DNA of 26,849 nucleotides, taken from a virus. Location: the IMG/VR virus record IMGVR_UViG_3300035666_000136, positions 1 through 26,849 of that record, one strand, 5' to 3'. Numbering within the stretch: position 1 is the first letter of the stretch; each line of letters begins with the position of its first letter. The position numbers and the translations under genes are program-made. Positions 5,249 to 11,003 of the stretch are shown in pieces. The notes below the pieces were generated by a model. The model saw only the letters and a program-made list of their open reading frames with translations, had not been told where the DNA came from and did no database searches.

Positions 5249-5512
5249 GTGAGCAAAGCGAAAGATGAAGAGATCCGTTTGCCAGGGATCACGCCTCGGG
5301 ATTGGGGTGTTGTTTTCGGGCCTACGGGAAGGGCAAAGTATCCTTTTGCCAAGATGTTGATTGGCGATTACTTTGTTCTAAGATCGATGGGCGAGGCCAG
5401 TGCTGTTCGATCAGGGTTGCAGTCGTTTTATGCAAGGCATCCAGGAAGGCAGTTCTGGGTGCGCCAGAGCAGTTCTGCTGAAGGGGAATGGGTATGCAGA
5501 AGGATTCGGTGA
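5249..5512 (+). CDS. Small phage protein with YPFxxMxxGDYF motif
   Basis: An 87-residue protein. GTG 5249 is 7 bases after AAGGAGG (5235-5241), the strongest ribosome site in the window; a TTG at 5246 is too close. The body has KYPFAKMLIGDYFVL near residue 30, then VRSGLQSFYARHPGRQFWVRQ, then GEWVCRRI. This order resembles short phage proteins (DUF7303-like) in which a 'YPF..M.VGDSF.V' turn precedes a helix and two strands. Function unknown. It heads the packaging gene group and overlaps the small terminase gene by 19 bases. Confidence 0.6.
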   Translation: MSKAKDEEIRLPGITPRDWGVVFGPTGRAKYPFAKMLIGDYFVLRSMGEASAVRSGLQSFYARHPGRQFWVRQSSSAEGEWVCRRIR

Positions 5513-6312
5513 ATTCAGGGGATGGGAGCGGTTCTGAGGGGGTTTCTGGGGGTGTTGGCGTTGGTGCTTCGGTGTTCGACGTGAGCACGGGCGTAGTCAC
5601 GCCTAAAGTGCCGCTTCGGGATCAGAAGCCTCTGTTAGACCAGATCCCCTTGATGCGGCCTGAGGTTGTTGAAAAGCGTATTACTGCGCCATTGCCGAAG
5701 AAAGTGCGAAGGAAAGCGTTGACCAAGCAGGAGTGGACTTTTGTCAGGGAATACGTGACCGGAGACGGCGAAGTAACGCTCGCTGAGGCGGCAAGGCGAG
5801 CAGGGTATCGTGAGTCGAATCTCAAGTATTGGGGCAACCGGCTAACGGATCCGCACAAATCCCCGCACATTGTCCAGGCTATCCAGGAGTTGAGAACGGA
5901 GCTTGCCGTTAAGCATGGCACTTCGTTTGAACGGCATATGAAGGACATGCAACGGATCAGGGACATGGCCCTGGCTGCGGGTGCTTACTCGGCTGCGGTT
6001 GCGGCTGAATATCGCCGAGGACAGGCCCTGGGGACGATCTACGTCGAGCGTAAGGAAATCAGGGTTGGCACGATTGATTCGATGAGCAAAGAAGAGGTCA
6101 TGAAAAAGCTTGAGGAAATCAGCAAGCTTTATGGGGGCAGCAAGCCCGCTATTGTGTCCGACCAGGGTGAGGTGCTGGACGTAGAACCCGTTGCACCGTC
6201 GAAGCCTACCGTTTTGGAAAGGTTGAGCAATGCCGAGAAAATTAGAAAAGGACTTTTGGAAAAGGGTGCAGCCCCAGTTGAAAGGCCCTTGTTCCATAGC
6301 GATGAGGATTGA
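5494..6312 (+). CDS. terS: Terminase small subunit
   Basis: A 272-residue protein. ATG 5494 is chosen over ATG 5488 because AAGGGG at 5481-5486 gives 7 bases spacing. A Gly/Ser-rich N-terminus (about 8-25) leads to the core, LTKQEWTFVREYVTGDGEVTLAEAARRAGY (from residue 76), a helix-turn-helix DNA-recognition region common in small terminases. It continues with SPHIVQAIQELRTELAVKHG and a helical oligomerisation part, and ends in a long acidic-to-basic tail that may contact the large subunit. The role is to recognise phage DNA and regulate the packaging motor. The large subunit lies 2.1 kb downstream, separated by accessory genes. Confidence 0.8.
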   Translation: MQKDSVNSGDGSGSEGVSGGVGVGASVFDVSTGVVTPKVPLRDQKPLLDQIPLMRPEVVEKRITAPLPKKVRRKALTKQEWTFVREYVTGDGEVTLAEAARRAGYRESNLKYWGNRLTDPHKSPHIVQAIQELRTELAVKHGTSFERHMKDMQRIRDMALAAGAYSAAVAAEYRRGQALGTIYVERKEIRVGTIDSMSKEEVMKKLEEISKLYGGSKPAIVSDQGEVLDVEPVAPSKPTVLERLSNAEKIRKGLLEKGAAPVERPLFHSDED

Positions 6313-6646
6313 GTGCAAATCGCCCCTGGGTTTCCCTGACGTCATGATCGCGCTCGAGGGGCGCATCATGTTGCTGGAATTGAAGGTGGTGCGCGCCGGG
6401 GCGAAGGTTGCGCTCTCACCCCATCAGATCGCCTTTGCCCATCAGGCAAGCGAAACAGGCATTGGCTATGCTTTGCTTGTGCATCATTGGCCCGCGAGCG
6501 TGTTGCGCTCGGTCGATACTGATGTTTATGGCTATCGTGCTAATCGCGTGATTGAAGTTGCCAAGCGAGGGATAAGCGAAAAACCGAATGCTGTTTGGCG
6601 AGTCGGCGATGCGGAGGGGTTGCACGGGTTTTTAAAAAGTGTATAG
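6230..6646 (+). CDS. PD-(D/E)XK (VRR-NUC-like) nuclease
   Basis: A 138-residue protein. ATG 6230 follows GAAAGG at 6217-6222 and gives an 83-base overlap with the small terminase gene. A shorter start at 6302 would lose the N-terminal helix with Glu6, which such nucleases usually keep. The catalytic pattern is clear: GFPDV with Asp37, then LLELKV with Glu50 and Lys52, then LSPHQIAFAHQA, the typical Q-containing helix. This matches VRR-NUC/Holliday-junction-resolvase-like nucleases. Location next to terminase suggests processing of branched DNA before packaging; that role is inferred. Confidence 0.75.
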   Translation: MPRKLEKDFWKRVQPQLKGPCSIAMRIECKSPLGFPDVMIALEGRIMLLELKVVRAGAKVALSPHQIAFAHQASETGIGYALLVHHWPASVLRSVDTDVYGYRANRVIEVAKRGISEKPNAVWRVGDAEGLHGFLKSV

Positions 6647-6681
6647 TTAAGGCTCGATTCTCAAGAAAGGAAGAAAGCATT

Positions 6682-6876
6682 ATGGAATGGAACTCATCAA
6701 TTGAACTCGGCCAATACGGGCGCATAACGCTCAGCGACTATGAGAGCGGCTTGTGGCTCACCATTTGGAAAACTCAGGCTCATTGCTCTAGCCCTTTGAC
6801 TCGCGAGCAGGCGATCGCCCTTCGGGATTGCTTAGACCAGTGGCTTGTGAAGGAATCCGAGCATGCATCAATCTAA
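6682..6876 (+). CDS. Hypothetical small phage protein
   Basis: A 64-residue protein. ATG 6682 is chosen because the frame upstream (from 6595) overlaps the nuclease gene; the purine-rich AGAAAGGAAGAAAG at 6664-6677 supplies the ribosome site. The sequence begins MEWNSSIELGQYGRITLSDYE and continues GLWLTIWK...LTREQAIALRDCLDQWL. This pattern of beta strands followed by a helix recurs in small phage proteins without known function. It is followed by an intrinsic terminator. Confidence 0.6.
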   Translation: MEWNSSIELGQYGRITLSDYESGLWLTIWKTQAHCSSPLTREQAIALRDCLDQWLVKESEHASI

Positions 6877-6961
6877 ATGGGCCCTTATCTGGGCATTGTT
6901 TCGTAATTTTCTTTTGATGTCCGCCCTTCGGGCTTTCACTAGTGATAAGAAAAGGCGATAA
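6863..6961 (+). CDS. Possible 32-residue hydrophobic peptide (doubtful)
   Basis: ATG 6863 overlaps the previous gene by 14 bases and has AAGGA at 6850-6854 upstream. The product would have a hydrophobic stretch, KWALIWALFRNFLLMSALRAF, long enough for a membrane helix, and a basic tail DKKRR. It includes a small GCCC-TTC-GGGC hairpin in its DNA. Its length and overlap make it uncertain. Confidence 0.25.
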   Translation: MHQSKWALIWALFRNFLLMSALRAFTSDKKRR

Positions 6962-6975
6962 TTCCGCAAGCCTTG

Positions 6976-6996
6976 AAAGCCCTTCGGGGCTTTTTT
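6976..6996 (+). terminator. Intrinsic terminator
   Basis: AAAGCCC at 6976-6982 and GGGCTTT at 6987-6993 form a perfect 7-bp stem around TTCG, followed by a T tract ending at 6996. The UUCG tetraloop is exceptionally stable. It isolates the packaging-proximal genes from the accessory gene that follows. Confidence 0.85.
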
Positions 6997-7002
6997 ATTT
7001 TC

Positions 7003-7030
7003 TTGCAAAATTCCCTGAAAAGTGTATATT
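7003..7030 (+). promoter_or_regulatory. Candidate promoter for the Gp88-like gene
   Basis: TTGCAA at 7003-7008 and TATATT at 7025-7030 are separated by 16 bases. A TG at 7023-7024 lies immediately before the -10 instead of one base further upstream, so it is not a standard extended -10. The site falls just after a strong terminator and 47 bases before the next start codon, which is where an independent promoter would be expected. Confidence 0.5.
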
Positions 7031-7076
7031 TAGATTTCAGCAAGCCGATGCGGCTCGCACCATACCGGAGAAAGCC

Positions 7077-7796
7077 ATGTTAAAAACTGTGAAAGTTTCG
7101 ACTAATCGAAAAACCGGACCGATCGCCGTCACGTATCGCTCAGGCGAGCATAACGTGTTCGGGACATGTCCGAAAACTTGCGGGTTAAACCCAGCGGGTG
7201 AGCATTCAGCCGGGTTAGTCGATAGCCCTTACTTAGCCGCTATCGTGGACTCGGTCCCACGTGGGGGGCTTGCGTGGACGTACAGCCATTTCGCTTTGAA
7301 GCTTTTGCCCAAGCCGCAAGCCGGGAAAACCGTTATTAATGCATCGTGTGATACCGAAGCCCAAGCCGTGCAAGCCGTAAAAGCCGGTTACCCGGCCACA
7401 CTTGCGGCTTCATCGGACTCAGCCGAACAATGGCCGAAAATTATTGATGGGGTACGCTTTGCTCGGTGCCCCGCTGAATTGTCCGAAAGCTTCACATGCG
7501 ACGATTGCGGGGGCGATCGCCCATTGTGTGCCCGTGGCGATCGCGATTATGTGATTGTTTTTGTCGGCCATGGGACCGGGGCTAAATTAGTCGGAGCCGA
7601 TGAAAGTGGGGGATGTTACGGGGCTCAGGGTTTCGTTCGCATGGTGTGGAATAACACCAAGAAAACCGGAGCCCGTGACGATGCGAAAACCGTTAAAGCC
7701 TTTGCTGAAAGCTTGCCCGTGGGCTCGAAACTTCGCCACCATATTGTTGGGGACGTGGGGCTTGCACAATCAGCCGCACAGCCCGTGGGCGCCTGA
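7077..7796 (+). CDS. Gp88-like cysteine-rich phage protein
   Basis: A 239-residue protein; ATG 7077 follows GGAG at 7067-7070. Cysteines occur in motifs: GTCPKTC (Cys31, Cys35), NASCDT (Cys91), ARCP (Cys131) and CDDCGGDRPLC (Cys141, 144, 151), followed by DYVIVFVGHGTGAK. AWTYSHF and the strand VINASCDTEAQAVQA sit between. This order resembles the Gp88 family of actinophage proteins and related DUF7227-like proteins, in which conserved cysteines probably bind a metal or cluster. Function is unknown. The gene has its own promoter and is flanked by terminators, like a moron (independently expressed accessory gene). Its DNA is enriched in the word AGCC, shared with the downstream non-coding DNA. 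Confidence 0.6.
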   Translation: MLKTVKVSTNRKTGPIAVTYRSGEHNVFGTCPKTCGLNPAGEHSAGLVDSPYLAAIVDSVPRGGLAWTYSHFALKLLPKPQAGKTVINASCDTEAQAVQAVKAGYPATLAASSDSAEQWPKIIDGVRFARCPAELSESFTCDDCGGDRPLCARGDRDYVIVFVGHGTGAKLVGADESGGCYGAQGFVRMVWNNTKKTGARDDAKTVKAFAESLPVGSKLRHHIVGDVGLAQSAAQPVGA

Positions 7797-7798
7797 GT

Positions 7799-7870
7799 AT
7801 GGACTGGTTTATTGCTTTTATTTTCGGCGTGGGGCTAGCCTGCGCCTTGTTTTTCGGGTTTTTCTTGTAA
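7799..7870 (+). CDS. Possible 23-residue single-pass membrane peptide
   Basis: ATG 7799 begins three bases after the preceding stop and encodes MDWFIAFIFGVGLACALFF followed by GFFL and TAA. The whole product is one hydrophobic helix with an acidic N-terminus, which is typical of tiny phage membrane peptides. There is no strong ribosome site, but coupling to the upstream stop could supply initiation. An intrinsic terminator follows 22 bases later. Its length makes it uncertain. Confidence 0.35.
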   Translation: MDWFIAFIFGVGLACALFFGFFL

Positions 7871-7892
7871 GCCGTCCGATTGCCCCAGCCTG

Positions 7893-7919
7893 AGCCCGGC
7901 CATTGAGCCGGGCTTTTTA
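7893..7919 (+). terminator. Intrinsic terminator
   Basis: AGCCCGGC at 7893-7900 pairs perfectly with GCCGGGCT at 7907-7914 around a CATTGA loop and is followed by five T. This is a strong terminator closing the Gp88-like unit. Confidence 0.85.
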
Positions 7920-8086
7920 TTGTATTTTACGCCCCAGCCCGAGCCCTTATTTATCGGCTCGATAGGACCGCGAGCCTTTATCGGTTTTTTCACTAAATCG
8001 AAACCTGCCCCGTGGTCCCCGCCCCGGGATCCGGTCCCCGTGAGCCCCGTTAGCCCGAGCCCCGTTAGCCCGCCCCGCTGGGGACC

Positions 8087-8114
8087 TGAGCCCTGAGCCC
8101 TGAGCCCTGAGCCC
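8087..8114 (+). repeat. 7-bp tandem repeat (TGAGCCC) x4
   Basis: Four exact consecutive copies of TGAGCCC. Near-copies occur on both sides (GTGAGCCCCGTTAGCCCGAGCCCCGTTAGCCCG at about 8040-8071 holds two GTTAGCCCG units). The pattern suggests slippage-driven growth. Confidence 0.85.
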
Positions 8115-8120
8115 TGCCCC

Positions 8121-8197
8121 GTGGACCGGTGGCCATGGGCCCCGATATCCCAGCCCCTAAGCCCGAGCCGTGGTCCGGTGGCCGTGGTCCGGTGGCC
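8121..8197 (+). repeat. 14-bp repeats (GTGGTCCGGTGGCC)
   Basis: Two exact adjacent copies occupy 8170-8183 and 8184-8197. A third copy with one substitution (GTGGACCGGTGGCC) is at 8121-8134. The core GGNCCGGTGGCC is partly palindromic. Confidence 0.85.
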
Positions 8198-8234
8198 TTG
8201 GGCCCCCGCCCCCGGGGCGAGTCCCGGTGCTAAA

Positions 8235-8266
8235 TTCTAGAATCGACTAGGTTCTAGGTTCTAGAA
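8235..8266. repeat. Paired TTCTAGAA palindromes
   Basis: TTCTAGAA occurs at 8235-8242 and 8259-8266, with the related TTCTAGG at 8252-8258 between them. Two identical 8-bp palindromes 24 bp apart (just over two helical turns) upstream of the large terminase could be an operator for a dimeric repressor. No regulator is assigned. Confidence 0.5.
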
Positions 8267-8349
8267 TCCAGCGCGATGGCCCGTGCCTCGCAGCGGACGC
8301 CGACCTTGGCCCGGTTTCGCAAAAACAACTAGGGCCTAAAACAGTTTTC

Positions 8350-8358
8350 TGATATAAG
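8350..8358 (+). promoter_or_regulatory. Candidate extended -10 promoter for the large terminase
   Basis: TGATATAAG at 8350-8358 reads as an extended -10 (TG, one base, TATAAG). No good -35 hexamer lies at the proper distance, which extended -10 promoters can tolerate. The start codon of the large terminase is about 80 bases downstream. Confidence 0.35.
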
Positions 8359-8440
8359 TACACTTTTCTCGTTTCCAGAAACCCACCCCCTTGTTCTTGA
8401 ACACGATTTCCCTGAAAATTTTTTGCAAATTTCAAAACCA

Positions 8441-10933
8441 ATGACCCTTCCCGCCGACGTTGAAGCCGAGAGGCTGCGCCTTGAGCTAAGGCTCAGGATC
8501 CTTGATGCTCAAGAAAAGAGCACTCAGTCATTCTTGGACTTTGCTCGTTATGTTTGGCCGGAGGCGATCTTCAGCGCCCACCATCAAAAAATGGCCAACG
8601 CTTTTGACCGCATCATCAATGGCGAGTTAAAGCGCTTGATCGTGAATATGCCTCCACGTCATGCTATAATGACCAGCATGAAGATCCCGACGACGCAAGG
8701 GTGGAAGACCATGGCCGAGCTCCAGGTCGGTGATTCGGTGTTCTCGGTCGATGGCTCGCCCGCCAAAGTTATTGGAAAATCAGAGGTATTCCGTGGCAGA
8801 ACGCTTTATCGTGTGACGTCCGACGATGGTGCATCGTTAGTTGTGGATGGCGAGCATCTGTGGACCGTGAGGCTTGATCGAAAGCACGGGATTTATCATG
8901 ACTACACCACGGAGGAGTTGTGGCGAAGGCAGCATGGTGAGGTCTTGAGAAAGACGCGTGGTGGTAAGACAGAGTTTTTGAAGGGTAAGCGAGCGATAGA
9001 CGTTCGACTTCCAAGACTGCCAGATGTGAAACCTGTTCAGTACGAGGAAAAAGACCTTTCGGTTGACCCGTATGTACTGGGTGTATGGCTTGGGGATGGT
9101 TCGAAAAACTCAGGGATTATTACGGCGGATGATAAGAATATGGTGTTTTTGCGCCAGGAGTTCGAGCGCCGTGGGACAAGAACCACGGATCAAGCGACAC
9201 GAAAAACCTTCGGCACGCTTGACCTTCAAGTAAAGCTTAAAGAGCTGGGTGTTCTTGGTAATAAGCATATCCCAGGGTCTTATATGCTCGGATCGGTGGC
9301 ACAGCGGCTTGATCTGTTGCGTGGGTTGATGGATACGGACGGGTGTGTGAGCAAAAAGGGACAGTGTTCGTTTGCTCAAAGCGATTGGCGCATGGCGCAG
9401 GATGTTGCGCAATTAATCCGAAGCCTTGGCACAAAGGCCTCGATCCTTGAGTCAGAGGCCAAGATTGGTGATAAGTCGTACGGCCCAACGTGGCGTGTGT
9501 CGTTTTACCACAGTGACTGTTGTTTGTTGCCTGAAAAGCGTGAGCGTCTTTTGACGGGCGAGCGTACCTTTGGTAGATACATTGCCGTAGAAAGGCTTCA
9601 TGAGACAGGCAGTACACAATGCATCAAGGTTGATCGAGAGGACGGGTTGTTTTTAGCGGGCGATGGGTATTTGTGTACGCACAACACAAAGAGTGAGTTC
9701 GCCTCCTACCTCTTGCCTGCCTTTGCCATGGGCCGTGAGCCAAGATCCAAGATCATTCAAGCCACGCACAATGGCGAGTTAGCGGTGCGCTTTGGCAGAA
9801 AGGTTCGTAACCTGATGGATCAGGACAACTACAAGGCTTTGTTCCCGGCGGTGAGTTTGAAGGCGGATTCAAAGGCTGCGGGTCGGTGGGACACCAATGG
9901 TGGTGGGGAGTATTACGCAGTGGGTGTCGGTGGTGCGATGACAGGGCGCGGTGCGGATCTTTTGATTATTGACGATCCGCATTCCGAACAGGACGCTTTG
10001 TCAGAGCTTGCCTTGGATAACGCTTGGGAGTGGTACACCTCGGGCCCTCGGTCACGGTTGCAGCCCGGAGGGGCGGTGGTGGTTGTGATGACGCGCTGGG
10101 GGATGAAGGATCTGACGGCACGGTTGATCAGGTCGCAAGCGGAGCCCAAGTCGGATCAGTGGGAAGTGATTGAGTTTCCGGCGATATTGAATGAGCATAC
10201 CGAGGACGAAAAGCCCCTTTGGCCAAGCTACTGGAGCCTTGATGAGTTACAGAAGGTCCGGGCGACGTTGTCGGTGCAGAAGTGGCAGTCGATGTATCAG
10301 CAGCAGCCCACCAATGATGAGGGGGCGATTTTAAAGCGTGACTGGTGGAGGATCTGGGAACATGACTACACCCCCGAAGTTGAATATGTTATCCAGAGTT
10401 ATGACACTGCATACAGCAAGAAGGAGACAGCTGACTTTTCAGCCATCACCACCTGGGGTGTATTCCGTCCCAGCTCGGACGACGGACCTGCCATTATTCT
10501 CCTCGATGTTAAAAAGGGGCGTTGGGACTTCCCGGAGCTAAAGCGTGTGGCAAGAGCCCAGTACGATTACTGGCGACCGGACAATGTATTGATTGAGGCC
10601 AAGGCCACGGGGACGAGTTTGCAGCAGGAGCTTCGGCGCGTGGGGATCCCTGTGACGACCTATTCGCCTGGGGGCAGGAAAAAGAACCAGGATAAGATTG
10701 CCCGCGCGAATGCTGTTGCACCCGTGTTTGAGTCGGGGATGGTCTGGGCACCGCAAACGAAGTGGGCAGAAGAGTTGATTGAGGAGTGCGCAGCTTTCCC
10801 CAAGGGCGATAATGATGACTTGGTCGATAGCACGGTGCAGGCCATCAGCCGGTTCAGGGCCGGGAACTTTGTGGCGTTGGACGATGATGAGGCCGATGAG
10901 CCATCAACGCAGCTTGAGTTTGAGTATTATTGA
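8441..10933 (+). CDS. terL: Terminase large subunit, intein-containing precursor
   Basis: An 830-residue precursor; removal of the intein at residues 75-415 leaves a 489-residue terminase of normal length. ATG 8441 lacks a clear ribosome site; TTG 8423 in frame is the alternative. The joined exteins read MPPRH/TKSEF, a Walker A variant. The Walker B motif is LLIIDDPH (Asp511-Asp512), and the coupling-like segment is VVVMTRWG. The C-terminal RNase H-like nuclease shows SYDTAY (Asp655), IEAKATG (Glu719) and NDDLVD (Asp792-Asp796 region). It is the packaging ATPase and headful/end-generating nuclease that acts at the portal with the small subunit. Activity depends on splicing, because the ATPase P-loop is interrupted. 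Confidence 0.92.
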   Translation: MTLPADVEAERLRLELRLRILDAQEKSTQSFLDFARYVWPEAIFSAHHQKMANAFDRIINGELKRLIVNMPPRHAIMTSMKIPTTQGWKTMAELQVGDSVFSVDGSPAKVIGKSEVFRGRTLYRVTSDDGASLVVDGEHLWTVRLDRKHGIYHDYTTEELWRRQHGEVLRKTRGGKTEFLKGKRAIDVRLPRLPDVKPVQYEEKDLSVDPYVLGVWLGDGSKNSGIITADDKNMVFLRQEFERRGTRTTDQATRKTFGTLDLQVKLKELGVLGNKHIPGSYMLGSVAQRLDLLRGLMDTDGCVSKKGQCSFAQSDWRMAQDVAQLIRSLGTKASILESEAKIGDKSYGPTWRVSFYHSDCCLLPEKRERLLTGERTFGRYIAVERLHETGSTQCIKVDREDGLFLAGDGYLCTHNTKSEFASYLLPAFAMGREPRSKIIQATHNGELAVRFGRKVRNLMDQDNYKALFPAVSLKADSKAAGRWDTNGGGEYYAVGVGGAMTGRGADLLIIDDPHSEQDALSELALDNAWEWYTSGPRSRLQPGGAVVVVMTRWGMKDLTARLIRSQAEPKSDQWEVIEFPAILNEHTEDEKPLWPSYWSLDELQKVRATLSVQKWQSMYQQQPTNDEGAILKRDWWRIWEHDYTPEVEYVIQSYDTAYSKKETADFSAITTWGVFRPSSDDGPAIILLDVKKGRWDFPELKRVARAQYDYWRPDNVLIEAKATGTSLQQELRRVGIPVTTYSPGGRKKNQDKIARANAVAPVFESGMVWAPQTKWAEELIEECAAFPKGDNDDLVDSTVQAISRFRAGNFVALDDDEADEPSTQLEFEYY
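8663..9685 (+). mobile_element. Class 3-like intein with LAGLIDADG homing endonuclease
   Basis: 341 residues in frame within the large terminase, from Ala75 to Asn415 of the precursor. The start AIMTSMKIPTTQGWKTMAEL followed by VGDSVFSVDG is a typical intein block A region but without a Cys/Ser/Thr nucleophile at position 1. Block B ends in GEHLW (His139, Trp141). The endonuclease has two LAGLIDADG motifs: VLGVWLGDG (Asp219) and LLRGLMDTDG (Asp300). Block F has CIKVDREDGLFLAGDG (Cys394), and block G is CTHN (Thr413, terminal Asn415) before Thr+1. The Trp, Cys and Thr match the WCT signature of class 3 inteins. All motifs look intact. Confidence 0.9.
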
Positions 10934-11003
10934 TGTATGCGCTTGCGCGCCTCGCCCCGCTAGAGCGATAATCCCTTCATCTTAACCCTGGCCAGGGGAA
11001 ACA

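Larger units (their letters stand above)
7920..8440. other. GC-rich intergenic region with short tandem repeats
   Basis: About 520 bp without a convincing gene. The first 300 bases are dominated by C-rich words such as GAGCCC, TTAGCCCG and GGTCCGGTGGCC, many in tandem. From about 8230 the sequence changes character: two TTCTAGAA palindromes, then a less GC-rich leader to the large terminase. No RNA gene was recognised. Confidence 0.6.

Noticed and set aside
8423-8440. TTG start at 8423 for the large terminase
   Set aside because: Neither start has a ribosome site, but ATG 8441 gives the usual MTLP... N-terminus; the TTG adds only six residues with no support.
8663-9685. Intron or unrelated insertion in the terminase
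   Set aside because: The reading frame is continuous and carries all intein blocks with extein motifs joining cleanly, so protein splicing is the better explanation.
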